In this document: in pieces, positions 1 through 7,879 of the stretch | Layout of the letters: each line of letters starts with the position of its first letter | Position numbering within the stretch: position 1 is the stretch's first letter | Assembly: GCA_025358555.1 (NCBI GenBank) | Contig: JANYJD010000363.1 | Span: 1-55,960, forward strand | Length of the DNA: 55,960 nt | Reading direction: 5' to 3' | Source: Rhodoferax sp. | GTDB taxonomy: Bacteria; Pseudomonadota; Gammaproteobacteria; Burkholderiales; Burkholderiaceae_C | Notes under the pieces: model-generated | Told to the model about the DNA's origin: nothing | The model's database searches: none | Seen by the model: the letters and a program-made list of their open reading frames with translations, nothing else | Position numbers and translations under genes: made by a program

Positions 1-84
1 ATCGACGGTCGCGAAGCCGTGCTGGGTCTGGTTGCCATGAAGGAAGCGCTGGAAGACCCGGCGCGCCTGCTTTTTGATATTTGA
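1..84 (+). CDS. odhB: 2-oxoglutarate dehydrogenase E2 (dihydrolipoyl succinyltransferase), C-terminal end, partial
   Basis: The window opens inside a frame that ends IDGREAVLGLVAMKEALEDP plus eight more residues and TGA. This is the conserved C-terminus of the E2 catalytic domain; the upstream YDHR that carries the catalytic His lies outside the window. E2 transfers the succinyl group from lipoate to CoA in the TCA-cycle 2-oxoglutarate dehydrogenase complex. Normally the E3 gene (odhL) follows directly, but here it starts only at 1260, after a small-gene island. A degraded second copy of this same 3' end lies at 594-698. Only 27 residues are visible, so the assignment rests on that motif and on odhL downstream. 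Confidence 0.85.
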   Translation: MDGREAVLGLVAMKEALEDPARLLFDI

Positions 85-88
85 GGCG
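73..88 (+). repeat. 16-bp direct repeat, left copy (odhB stop region)
   Basis: TTTGATATTTGAGGCG spans the last odhB codons and stop. The identical 16 bases recur at 687-702, at the end of the degraded odhB copy. The pair brackets the brnT-antitoxin module and could be an attachment-like or recombination site. Confidence 0.8.
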
Positions 89-92
89 CGGC

Positions 93-368
93 ATGAACAT
101 CGCGTGGGATGAGGAGAAAGGGGCCTCCAACCTCATGAAACATGGTGTGAGCTTCACACAAGCTGGTGCCGTGTTCTTGGACGCTTGGTCGGTCTCGTTT
201 TTTGATGCAACTCACTCTCAGGATGAAGATCGTTATGTCACCGTCGGAGTGGACAGTGAAGGGCGATTGCTCTACGTTGTGCATACTGACAATGGTGTCA
301 ATGTCCGTCTAATCAGTGCTCGTGAAGCCTCATCCCAGGAAAGGAAACAATATGAACGTAACCGCTAA
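93..368 (+). CDS. brnT: BrnT-family type II toxin (RNase)
   Basis: A 91-residue protein with the BrnT (DUF497) pattern: WDEEKGASNLMKHGVSF near the N-terminus, then a VFLD segment, a central DEDRYVTVG and a C-terminal RLISAREASSQERKQYE. BrnT toxins are small ribonucleases bound by a DNA-binding antitoxin. ATG 93 is preferred over TTG 81 because the family begins just before the FxWDxxK motif and TTG 81 overlaps the odhB stop. The partner gene overlaps its 3' end by 17 bp, which fits a co-translated toxin-antitoxin pair. The gene sits 8 bp after odhB and could be read from the odh operon promoter. Activity is inferred from family only. Confidence 0.88.
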   Translation: MNIAWDEEKGASNLMKHGVSFTQAGAVFLDAWSVSFFDATHSQDEDRYVTVGVDSEGRLLYVVHTDNGVNVRLISAREASSQERKQYERNR

Positions 369-585
369 GCCGTTGACCACTGAAGAGGGCGAAGTACCGC
401 TGGATACCGAGTTTGACTACAGCCAGGGTGTACGGGGCAAGTATTATGAGCGGGCCATGCGTGCCAAGCACCTCGTGCAGATTGACGATGACCTCTTGGA
501 AGCTTTCCCTAGCAGCGCAGAGTTGAATGCAGCGCTTCGAAGCTTGCTCGAAGCGTCTAAACACGTACATCTTAAAGCTGCGTAA
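352..585 (+). CDS. Antitoxin of the BrnT pair (BrnA/CopG-like)
   Basis: A 77-residue protein: an acidic N-terminal part, then FDYSQGVRGKYYERA and a C-terminal stretch VQIDDDLLEAFPSSAELNAA that looks like a ribbon-helix-helix DNA-binding unit. Proteins of this shape follow brnT in many genomes and act as antitoxin and operon repressor. ATG 352 is chosen because AGGAAA lies a few bases before it; earlier in-frame starts run deep into brnT. It overlaps the toxin gene by 17 bp. It is not the classical BrnA sequence, so the family name is inferred mainly from position and the RHH-like end. Confidence 0.78.
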   Translation: MNVTAKPLTTEEGEVPLDTEFDYSQGVRGKYYERAMRAKHLVQIDDDLLEAFPSSAELNAALRSLLEASKHVHLKAA

Positions 586-593
586 ATACCATC

Positions 594-698
594 ATGAGCT
601 ACGACCACCGCATCATTGACCTCCGCGAGGCAGTGCTCGGAAGGGAGGCGATGAAAGGAGCTTCGGATGATCCGACGCGGTTATTGTTTGATATTTGA
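594..698 (+). pseudogene. Decayed duplicate of the odhB 3' end
   Basis: From ATG 594 the frame reads MSYDHRIIDLREAVLGREAM and then 14 more residues ending RLLFDI and TGA. This is the last ~34 codons of an E2 acyltransferase, including the YDHRIID motif, and it parallels the true odhB end at 1-84 (IDGREAVLGLVAM...RLLFDI). Substitutions such as D-G to D-L and L-V to R-E show drift. The final 16 bp (687-702) are identical to 73-88. It cannot encode a working E2. It marks the right edge of the toxin-antitoxin insertion and is best read as the scar of an insertion or partial duplication at the odhB 3' end. Confidence 0.82.
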
Positions 699-702
699 GG
701 CG
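687..702 (+). repeat. 16-bp direct repeat, right copy
   Basis: Identical to 73-88 (TTTGATATTTGAGGCG), spanning the stop codon of the odhB remnant. The sequence just before it has diverged between the copies, so the identity is strongest at the stop codon. Confidence 0.8.
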
Positions 703-706
703 AAAA

Positions 707-1009
707 GTGAAGGATCTGCTAGTCCTGCTTGATCAACTCAAGCTGGTGCTGATTTGGGTGGCTCGGCCAAGACTCGCGAGCCTACTTTGGGGGCTCGTCG
801 GACTCGGCTTTGCTTATACACCTTGGGCGATACTCGGCGGGCTTCTGTTCGTCCAGAGGCAGATCACTCCAAACTGTGGTGGAAGTTGTTTCTCTACGGC
901 TTTTGGCTGGATTTTATTAATATCGCTTCTGTTCTCCGTACCTTATGGCTGCCTTGTATTTCTGGCTGGTATCAAGGGATATCTTTTGCGTTTGTACTCA
1001 GCTTTTTGA
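707..1009 (+). CDS. Small hydrophobic membrane protein, unknown function
   Basis: I do not recognise this protein. From GTG 707 (preceded by GAGGCGAAAA, a plausible ribosome site) it has 100 residues with two or three likely membrane segments: around LASLLWGLVGLGFAYTPWAI, GGLLFV, and FGWILLISLLFSVPYGCLVF. A longer start at TTG 695 would begin inside the odhB remnant. The stretch is visibly poorer in G+C than the flanking operon genes, which suggests acquired DNA. It ends 5 bp before a DUF2283 gene and may be cotranscribed with it. The call that it is a real gene rests on length, composition and packing only. Confidence 0.5.
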   Translation: MKDLLVLLDQLKLVLIWVARPRLASLLWGLVGLGFAYTPWAILGGLLFVQRQITPNCGGSCFSTAFGWILLISLLFSVPYGCLVFLAGIKGYLLRLYSAF

Positions 1010-1014
1010 GAGTC

Positions 1015-1212
1015 ATGAAAATCAAGTACTTTCAGGACACCGATACCCTGTACATCGAGTTTCGGGGCTCTGCAATCACTGAGTCACGCGACCTGGATGA
1101 AACCACGCTGCTGGAACTGGATGCAAAGGGCAATGTTTGCGCCCTCACGATGGAGCACGCCAGAGAGCGTGCAGATTTCCCGGCATTTTCTTTTGAACAA
1201 GTGGCTGCCTGA
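1015..1212 (+). CDS. DUF2283 domain protein
   Basis: A 65-residue protein beginning MKIKYFQDTDTLYIEFRG, followed by ITESRDLDETTLLELDAKGN and ending near AFSFEQVAA. This matches the compact DUF2283 fold (YD..D.LYI.F, then a DLDE...D..GN segment). Members are small and often sit next to toxin-like genes, so a role in a toxin-antitoxin-type module is possible but not shown here. ATG 1015 is the natural start, 5 bp after the membrane protein. It is the last gene of the island; odhL starts 47 bp downstream. Confidence 0.75.
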   Translation: MKIKYFQDTDTLYIEFRGSAITESRDLDETTLLELDAKGNVCALTMEHARERADFPAFSFEQVAA

Positions 1213-1259
1213 AGCGGCAACACGTACCTGTATCAGTTCGCCGAAACTTAAACCAATTC

Positions 1260-2690
<1,431 letters not shown>

Positions 2691-2703
2691 GGCCTTCAGC
2701 AGC

Positions 2704-2725
2704 TATTCCAGCCCTATTCCAGCCC
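2704..2725 (+). repeat. 11-bp tandem repeat (two units)
   Basis: TATTCCAGCCC occurs twice in direct succession (2704-2714, 2715-2725) and a third unit begins but stops after four bases. It lies in the odhL-zapE gap, just before the hairpin at 2728-2758. Confidence 0.6.
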
Positions 2726-2727
2726 TA

Positions 2728-2758
2728 TTGCGGCAATTGCGCGGCTGCATTGCCGCAA
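2728..2758 (+). terminator. Hairpin after odhL, possible weak terminator
   Basis: TTGCGGCAAT (2728-2737) and ATTGCCGCAA (2749-2758) are perfect 10-base inverted arms around an 11-base loop. No T-run follows (AAAAGTGCC), so it is not a textbook intrinsic terminator; it may act as an mRNA-stabilising hairpin at the end of the odh operon. Confidence 0.35.
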
Positions 2759-2783
2759 AAGTGCCAAAATTACCCATCCAATC

Positions 2784-2834
2784 GGCCTATAGCCCTTGTC
2801 AGTAGTGCATGAGTAGCTATATTATGAATAGCAA
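2784..2834 (+). repeat. Dispersed ~50-bp repeat, copy A1 (upstream of zapE)
   Basis: The core GGCCTATAGCCCTTGT, then TAGTGCATGAGTAGCTAT and GAATAGCA, aligns with the other copies in this window (compare 10607-10656). It ends 11 bp before the TTG start of zapE, and the GGAA used as ribosome site follows its edge. It is in the same direction as zapE. Confidence 0.7.
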
Positions 2835-2845
2835 TCGGAATTAGC

Positions 2846-3943
2846 TTGAGCGTCAGGGAAGTTTACGAGGCTGAGTTGCTGGCGCGGGGTTACACCGCCG
2901 ACCCCGCACAGCTGCGCGCGGTTGACGCCCTGGAGCGATGCGCTGGCGAATGGGCTGCCTTCAAGGCGCAGCGCTCCAACGCCCTGAAAAAACTCATCAA
3001 CCACCCTGACGTTCCGCGCGGCGTCTACCTGTACGGCGGGGTGGGGCGGGGCAAGAGTTTTTTGATGGACTGCTTTTTCAGTGCGGTGCCTCTGAACCGC
3101 AAGACGCGCCTGCATTTCCATGAGTTCATGCGCGAAGTGCACCGCGAGCTGGCTGATTTGCAGGGCACGGTCAACCCGCTGGATGTGCTGGCCAAGCGCA
3201 TGGCAAAAAAATACCGGCTGATCTGTTTTGATGAATTCCATGTGGCCGACATCACTGATGCGATGATTCTGCATCGCCTGCTGGCGGCGTTGTTTGACAA
3301 TGGCGTGGGCTTTGTCACCACGTCCAACTTTCCGCCCGACGGCCTGTACCCCGGCGGCATGCACCGCGACCGCATTCTGCCGGCGATTGCGCTGCTCAAC
3401 CAGCACCTGGAAGTGGTCAACGTGGACAATGGCACCGACTACCGCCGCCGCACCATGGAAACCCTCAAGCTGTACCACCAGCCGCTGGGCGCAGAGGCCG
3501 ACGCCGAGATGCGCGACGCGTTCAACCGGCTGGCCGAATCGGCCGATGAAGACCCTGTGCTGCACATTGAAGCGCGGGAGATCCATGCGCGGCGCAAGGC
3601 GGGCGCCTTGGTGTGGTTTGACTTTAAAACCCTGTGCGGCGGTCCGCGCTCGCAAAACGACTATCTGGAAATTGCCACCCAGTTCCATACCGTGCTGCTC
3701 AGCGACGTGCCTGAAATGCCGGTGCGCATGGCGTCTGAAGCGCGGCGTTTCACCTGGCTGGTGGACGTGCTTTATGACCGGCGCGTCAAGCTCATCCTGT
3801 CGGCTGCGGTGGAGCCCGAAGATCTTTACACCGAGGGGCCTCTGGCGCACGAATTTCCGCGCACCGCCTCGCGCCTGCATGAGATGCAAACTCGGGAATT
3901 TTTGGAGCAGGACCGCCGGATGGTGGACACTCGGCTGACATGA
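2846..3943 (+). CDS. zapE: Cell division protein ZapE (AFG1-type ATPase)
   Basis: A 365-residue AFG1/ZapE ATPase. Walker A GGVGRGKS at residues 64-71 follows the family signature GVYLYG; Walker B LICFDEF lies at 125-131, then HVADITDAMIL, and sensor-like TTSNFPPDGLY. ZapE is associated with the division ring and with membrane-protein quality control. The only sensible start is TTG 2846: no ATG or GTG lies before the conserved N-terminus, and GGAA is at 2838-2841. The gene overlaps the next one by ATGA, so the two are probably coupled. Placement after odhL is usual in this bacterial group. Confidence 0.92.
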   Translation: MSVREVYEAELLARGYTADPAQLRAVDALERCAGEWAAFKAQRSNALKKLINHPDVPRGVYLYGGVGRGKSFLMDCFFSAVPLNRKTRLHFHEFMREVHRELADLQGTVNPLDVLAKRMAKKYRLICFDEFHVADITDAMILHRLLAALFDNGVGFVTTSNFPPDGLYPGGMHRDRILPAIALLNQHLEVVNVDNGTDYRRRTMETLKLYHQPLGAEADAEMRDAFNRLAESADEDPVLHIEAREIHARRKAGALVWFDFKTLCGGPRSQNDYLEIATQFHTVLLSDVPEMPVRMASEARRFTWLVDVLYDRRVKLILSAAVEPEDLYTEGPLAHEFPRTASRLHEMQTREFLEQDRRMVDTRLT

Positions 3944-4659
3944 AAAGACTCCTGCTGCTCATGCTGTTCCTGGCATCCGCCTGCACCCCGGTGCGTGCAC
4001 AAGTGGAGGTCCCGTTGCATGCCCAAGTCGGTGCACCTGCGGGCGGCCTTGCAGGCACTGTGGCGGACACGCCGTCTGACGCCATGTCGCCCCAGGCGGA
4101 ACGCGGCCGAATCCAGGCAGAGCGTGATCGCGTGGAGGCGCGTTTTGCAAAGGAACAGGTGGCGTGTTACAGCAAATTTGCCGTAAACGACTGCCTGGGC
4201 GATGCCCGTGTGATCCGGCGCGAAGCGCTGGCTGATCTGCGACGGCAGGAGGTTTCCCTTAGCGCCGCCGAGGCCAAACGCCGGGGGGCAGAGCAACTCT
4301 CCCGCACCGAAGAAAAGTCATCGCCCGAGGCCGAGCTGGACGCCGCCCGCCGACGCGCGGCTGCGCTGGCGCAGCAGCAGGAGCGCCAGGCCGGCGCAGA
4401 CGACAAAGCGGCCGCCAAAGCCGCCGCTGGCCTGACTACAGATGCCCGAGTGACCCAAGAAAGCGAGCGCGCCCAAAAGCGCGCCCAGGCCGAAGCCGAG
4501 CGTGCAGCCAAGGCAAACGCCGCCGCGTTGGAGCAAAAAAAGTACGCCGACAAACAGAAGGAGGGCCAAGAGCGGGCGCAGGCGCGGCGCAAGCGCCTTG
4601 CCGGGCAACCCGCATCGTCTGCCAATCCGCTGGAAAGTCCGCCAGACAAAGCCCCCTGA
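3940..4659 (+). CDS. Secreted coiled-coil protein with a Cys pair, unknown function
   Basis: A 239-residue protein with an N-terminal signal peptide (MKRLLLLMLFLASACTPVRA) and a likely cut after VRA near residue 20; the Cys at 15 is not in a good lipobox. A conserved-looking VACYSKFAVNDCLGDARV carries Cys76 and Cys85, which could form a disulfide in the periplasm. The rest is a long Ala/Glu/Lys/Arg-rich helix, probably coiled coil, with a low-complexity tail. The ATG overlaps the zapE stop (ATGA). I recognise no characterised function; the sequence fits lineage-specific envelope proteins. It converges on the phosphatase gene, with 34 bp between stop codons. Confidence 0.72.
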   Translation: MKRLLLLMLFLASACTPVRAQVEVPLHAQVGAPAGGLAGTVADTPSDAMSPQAERGRIQAERDRVEARFAKEQVACYSKFAVNDCLGDARVIRREALADLRRQEVSLSAAEAKRRGAEQLSRTEEKSSPEAELDAARRRAAALAQQQERQAGADDKAAAKAAAGLTTDARVTQESERAQKRAQAEAERAAKANAAALEQKKYADKQKEGQERAQARRKRLAGQPASSANPLESPPDKAP

Positions 4660-4693
4660 TCTGACGGGAAAGCAACGAGGGAGGTCCGGCTTC

Positions 4694-5455
4694 TTACGAA
4701 CCCAGCGGCTCCAGCTTGACGACGACCAGCGACAGGTTGTCGCCCCCGCCGTGGCCGCGCGAACGGGCTTTCTCGATCAGGAATTCAGTGGCCTCGCGCG
4801 CCGAGAGGGTTGACAGCACCGACCCCACTTCGGTGGTGCTGAAGTAGTGCCACACGCCATCGCTGCACGCCATCAGCACGTCGCCAGCCCGCAGCTTGGG
4901 GATGAAGTGGATGTCAATCGGAGGCTCGGTGTCGGTGCCCAGGCAACCCATCAAAATATTGGACTGCGGATGCACGTTGGCTTCTTCTTCGGTAATCTCG
5001 CCCCGGTTCACCAGTGCCTGGACATAGGAATGGTCCATCGTGCGCTTGACAAGCTTGCTGCCGTGGTAATGGTAAATGCGCGAGTCCCCGGCATGCACCC
5101 AGTGGCAATCGCCACCCGGGTTGATCAGGAACGCAGCGACCGTGCTGTGCGGCTCTTCTTCGGAAGACACGGCCGTGAGCTTGATGACAATATGCGCCTC
5201 CTGCACCACCTGCATCAGCATCGCGCCGGCATCATCGGTCTCGGGCGAATAGCGTTCAAACAGCTGGCGCGTGGTCATCATCACCTGGTCGGACGCCTTT
5301 CGGCCGCCGCTGCGCCCGCCCATCCCATCGGCCACCACGGCCAGAACGCAGCCATTGATGCGCGGGTGGTTCAACAGTGCCACCTGGTCCTGCTGGTATT
5401 CCCGGTCGCCCTTGTGGATGCCGGTGGAAGCGGTGAGTCGGTAGCCTTTGAGCAT
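4694..5455 (-). CDS. PP2C-family serine/threonine protein phosphatase
   Basis: A 253-residue PP2C (PPM) phosphatase. Metal-binding motifs are complete: RxYQQDQ near residue 18-24, VVADGMGGRSGG at 41-51, HAGDSRIY in the middle, MACSDGVW, and GHGGGDNLSLVVVKL at the end. It dephosphorylates Ser/Thr residues using two metal ions. Start is ATG at 5455; the open frame continues upstream to 6226 but that part overlaps the helicase gene and has no family homology. No kinase gene is near in the window. A candidate promoter (5483-5511) lies just upstream. Confidence 0.88.
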   Translation of the reverse strand: MLKGYRLTASTGIHKGDREYQQDQVALLNHPRINGCVLAVVADGMGGRSGGRKASDQVMMTTRQLFERYSPETDDAGAMLMQVVQEAHIVIKLTAVSSEEEPHSTVAAFLINPGGDCHWVHAGDSRIYHYHGSKLVKRTMDHSYVQALVNRGEITEEEANVHPQSNILMGCLGTDTEPPIDIHFIPKLRAGDVLMACSDGVWHYFSTTEVGSVLSTLSAREATEFLIEKARSRGHGGGDNLSLVVVKLEPLGS

Positions 5456-5482
5456 GTTGAATTGCCGGACGGCAATGCCTGA

Positions 5483-5511
5483 ATAATTGCGGGTTAAAGA
5501 CGTATTATCAA
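5483..5511 (-). promoter_or_regulatory. Candidate sigma-70 promoter of the PP2C gene
   Basis: Read leftward, TTGATA (5506-5511) and AATTAT (5483-5488) are separated by 17 bases, with the start codon 28 bp beyond. The spacing is ideal and the boxes are fair matches. Downstream, ATTGCC-GGAC-GGCAAT (5461-5476) forms a small inverted repeat in the leader. Confidence 0.4.
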
Positions 5512-5569
5512 ACCAACTGAACAAACCCAGACCGCCCCGCCAAATCGGGTGCTTTTTCTGCCCCTGCCC

Positions 5570-5773
5570 GTGGACTCCAACCTGCACTCGCCCGAACGAC
5601 GATTGATTGAATTGCGCATGGAGCATGCCGACCTGGACGCCCTGATTGACCGTGCCGCAGAACAGACGCCGCCCGACGAGCTGATGATGCGGCGCCTCAA
5701 AAAGCGCCGCCTGGCGCTGCGCGATGAAATGGCACGCATAGAGCGCGACCAGATACCCGATGAGCCGGCCTGA
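5570..5773 (+). CDS. YdcH-like small protein (DUF465)
   Basis: A 67-residue helical protein: ERRLIELRMEHADLDALIDR, then TPPDELMMRRLKKRRLALRD and IERDQIPDEPA. This is the DUF465/YdcH pattern of a short coiled-coil hairpin whose function is not established. GTG 5570 puts the start just before the conserved part; GTG 5549 in the same frame would add seven hydrophobic residues and cannot be excluded. No clear ribosome site is visible for either. It runs into the helicase gene with a 12-bp gap and may be cotranscribed with it. Confidence 0.75.
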   Translation: MDSNLHSPERRLIELRMEHADLDALIDRAAEQTPPDELMMRRLKKRRLALRDEMARIERDQIPDEPA

Positions 5774-5785
5774 GGTGGTTGCGCG

Positions 5786-7879
5786 ATGAGTTTGCAGGAT
5801 TCGGTGCGCGAGGCGTTTGGCCCGGACAGCGGCCTTCCCCGACTGGTGCAGGAGTTTCGCCCGAGGCCAGGCCAGACCGATATGGCACTGGCGATTGCAA
5901 AAACTATTGAAGACGGCGGCGTGCTGGTGGTCGAGGCGGGCACCGGCGTTGGCAAGACTTTTTCCTACTTGGTGCCGGCTTTGCTCAGCGGCGAGCGGGT
6001 GCTGTTGTCCACTGCCACAAAAACGCTGCAAGACCAGCTTTTTGGGCGGGATTTGCCAAGGCTGGTAAAGGCGCTGGGCACGCCCGTGCGCACCGCGCTG
6101 CTCAAAGGGCGGGGCAGCTACCTGTGCCTGCACCGCATGGAGATGGCACGCCAGGACGCGGCATTGCCAACCCGCGTGGCATTGAAAACGCTGGCCAGCA
6201 TCGAAAAATGGTCGCAGGTCACCCACACCGGCGACCTGGCGGAATTGCCCGGCCTGGATGAGCGTTCCCCGGTCATTCCGTTCGTCACCTCATCAAGGGA
6301 GAATTGCCTGGGTTCCCAGTGCCCGCGGTTGCGTGCCTGCCATGTCAACCTGGCGCGCCGTGAGGCCCTGGCCGCTGACGTGGTGGTGATCAACCACCAT
6401 CTGTTTTTTGCCGACATGGCGGTGCGTGAATCGGGCATGGCAGAGCTGTTGCCCACTGTCAACACCGTCATTTTTGACGAAGCCCATCAACTCAACGAGA
6501 TTGGCGTGCAGTTTCTCGGCCAATACTTGACCACCGGGCAACTGCTGGATCTGGCGCGCGATGTGCTGGCAGCGGGTTTGAGCCTGGCGCGCGGGCTGGT
6601 GGACTGGCAGCAGGTGGCGGCAAGCCTGGAGCATGCCAGCCGGGACTTGCGCCTGACGGTTGGCAAGAGCTACCCCGGCGCCAAGCTGCGCTGGACTGGA
6701 TCCGTGCCAGAAGGTGTGGATGAGTCGCAGTGGACTGAAGCGCTGGAATCGCTTCATGACGCCTCTAACGGGGCCATGCTGGCGCTGGACACGGTGAGCG
6801 AAATTGCGCCGGATTTCGTCAAGCTGTACGAGCGCGCTGGCGCCATCAACCAGAAGCTCGCGCAGTTTCGCCAGCCGTGCGCATCTGGTTCGGTGCGCTG
6901 GCTTGATGTAGGCGCCCAGCTACGGTTGGTTGAGTCGCCTCTGGACATTGCGGCTGCGGTGCAGACAAAGCTTCTGAAGGCGGGCGACGCTGGCCAAACT
7001 CGTGAAGCGGGTGAAGCGGGTGAAGCGGCTGGAGCCCGTGAAGCGGGTGGTGGAGCCAACTCGCGCTCGTGGGTATTTACCTCTGCCACGCTCGGGGATG
7101 ACCCCAAACTCACCTGGTTCACCGAGCCTTGCGGTCTGGGCAGCGCCGAGATTTTGCGGGTGGAAAGCCCTTTTGACTACCCGGCGCAGGCCAGTGTGTA
7201 CGTTCCCCGCAACCTGCCAAAGCCGGGCGATCCGGCGCACAGTGCGCAGGTAGCCGCATTGGTTGCCAGCGCTGCCAGCATGATCGGCGGGCGCACCCTT
7301 GTCTTGACCACCACCTTGCGCGCCTTGCGGGCCATCAGCGAAGCGCTGCAGGCGCATTTTGCGGATTCGCGCGACATTGAGATTCTGGTGCAGGGGCAGC
7401 AGCCCAAGCGCGAGCTGATGGAGCGATTCCGCCAAGGCAGCTCGGCAGGCCAGACCAAGGACCAGCGAGGCTGCATCCTGGTGGCGTCTGCCTCGTTTTG
7501 GGAGGGTGTTGACGTGCCCGGAGATGCATTGCAGATGGTGGTGATTGACAAGCTGCCGTTTCCACCGCCCAACGATCCGCTGGTCGAGGCCCGCTCAAGC
7601 CGACTCGAAGCCATGGGCCGCAGCCCGTTCAATGACTATTTTTTGCCAGAAGCAGCGGTGGCCCTGAAGCAGGGGGCCGGCCGACTGATCCGCCGCGAAT
7701 CTGACCGGGGAATCTTGCTGGTGTGCGATTCCCGCCTGGTGACGATGGGCTACGGACGGCGTTTGCTGGCAGCGTTGCCGCCGATGCGAAGGCTGGCGTC
7801 AGAAGCTGAATTTCAGGAGGCGCTGGGTCAGCTCTCGGTGATGCAGCTCACCAAAACTTCCACCAGGGCTGAGTTTTAG
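5786..7879 (+). CDS. dinG: DinG/YoaA-type ATP-dependent DNA helicase
   Basis: A 697-residue superfamily 2, XPD-like helicase. Walker A AGTGVGKT is at residues 51-58, the DEAH box at 231-234 (VIFDEAHQL), and four cysteines for a 4Fe-4S cluster at 114, 174, 179 and 185 (GSYLCLH; ENCLGSQCPRLRACH). C-terminal motifs include SASFWEGVDVPGD and QGAGRLIRRESDRG. Such enzymes unwind DNA with 5'-3' polarity during repair. An odd in-frame 9-bp tandem repeat encodes Glu-Ala-Gly units at about residues 405-420 (7002-7046), probably a variable loop. The 3' end overlaps bamD, on the other strand, by 32 bp. Confidence 0.9.
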   Translation: MSLQDSVREAFGPDSGLPRLVQEFRPRPGQTDMALAIAKTIEDGGVLVVEAGTGVGKTFSYLVPALLSGERVLLSTATKTLQDQLFGRDLPRLVKALGTPVRTALLKGRGSYLCLHRMEMARQDAALPTRVALKTLASIEKWSQVTHTGDLAELPGLDERSPVIPFVTSSRENCLGSQCPRLRACHVNLARREALAADVVVINHHLFFADMAVRESGMAELLPTVNTVIFDEAHQLNEIGVQFLGQYLTTGQLLDLARDVLAAGLSLARGLVDWQQVAASLEHASRDLRLTVGKSYPGAKLRWTGSVPEGVDESQWTEALESLHDASNGAMLALDTVSEIAPDFVKLYERAGAINQKLAQFRQPCASGSVRWLDVGAQLRLVESPLDIAAAVQTKLLKAGDAGQTREAGEAGEAAGAREAGGGANSRSWVFTSATLGDDPKLTWFTEPCGLGSAEILRVESPFDYPAQASVYVPRNLPKPGDPAHSAQVAALVASAASMIGGRTLVLTTTLRALRAISEALQAHFADSRDIEILVQGQQPKRELMERFRQGSSAGQTKDQRGCILVASASFWEGVDVPGDALQMVVIDKLPFPPPNDPLVEARSSRLEAMGRSPFNDYFLPEAAVALKQGAGRLIRRESDRGILLVCDSRLVTMGYGRRLLAALPPMRRLASEAEFQEALGQLSVMQLTKTSTRAEF
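7002..7046 (+). repeat. In-frame 9-bp tandem repeat inside dinG
   Basis: The unit GTGAAGCGG occurs at 7002, 7011, 7020 and again at 7038 after one diverged unit. It is read as E-A-G/E-A-A. Unit length is a multiple of three, so copy changes keep the frame. Confidence 0.8.

Noticed and set aside
81-92. TTG 81 as start of the BrnT toxin.
   Set aside because: It overlaps the odhB stop and adds four residues that precede the family start; ATG 93 is the better choice.
695-706. TTG 695 as start of the small membrane protein.
   Set aside because: It begins inside the odhB remnant; GTG 707 has a better-placed ribosome site.
4694-6226. A long leftward open frame of 510 codons that includes the PP2C phosphatase.
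   Set aside because: Only the part from 5455 leftward matches PP2C; the upstream half lies under the YdcH-like and helicase genes and has no family features.
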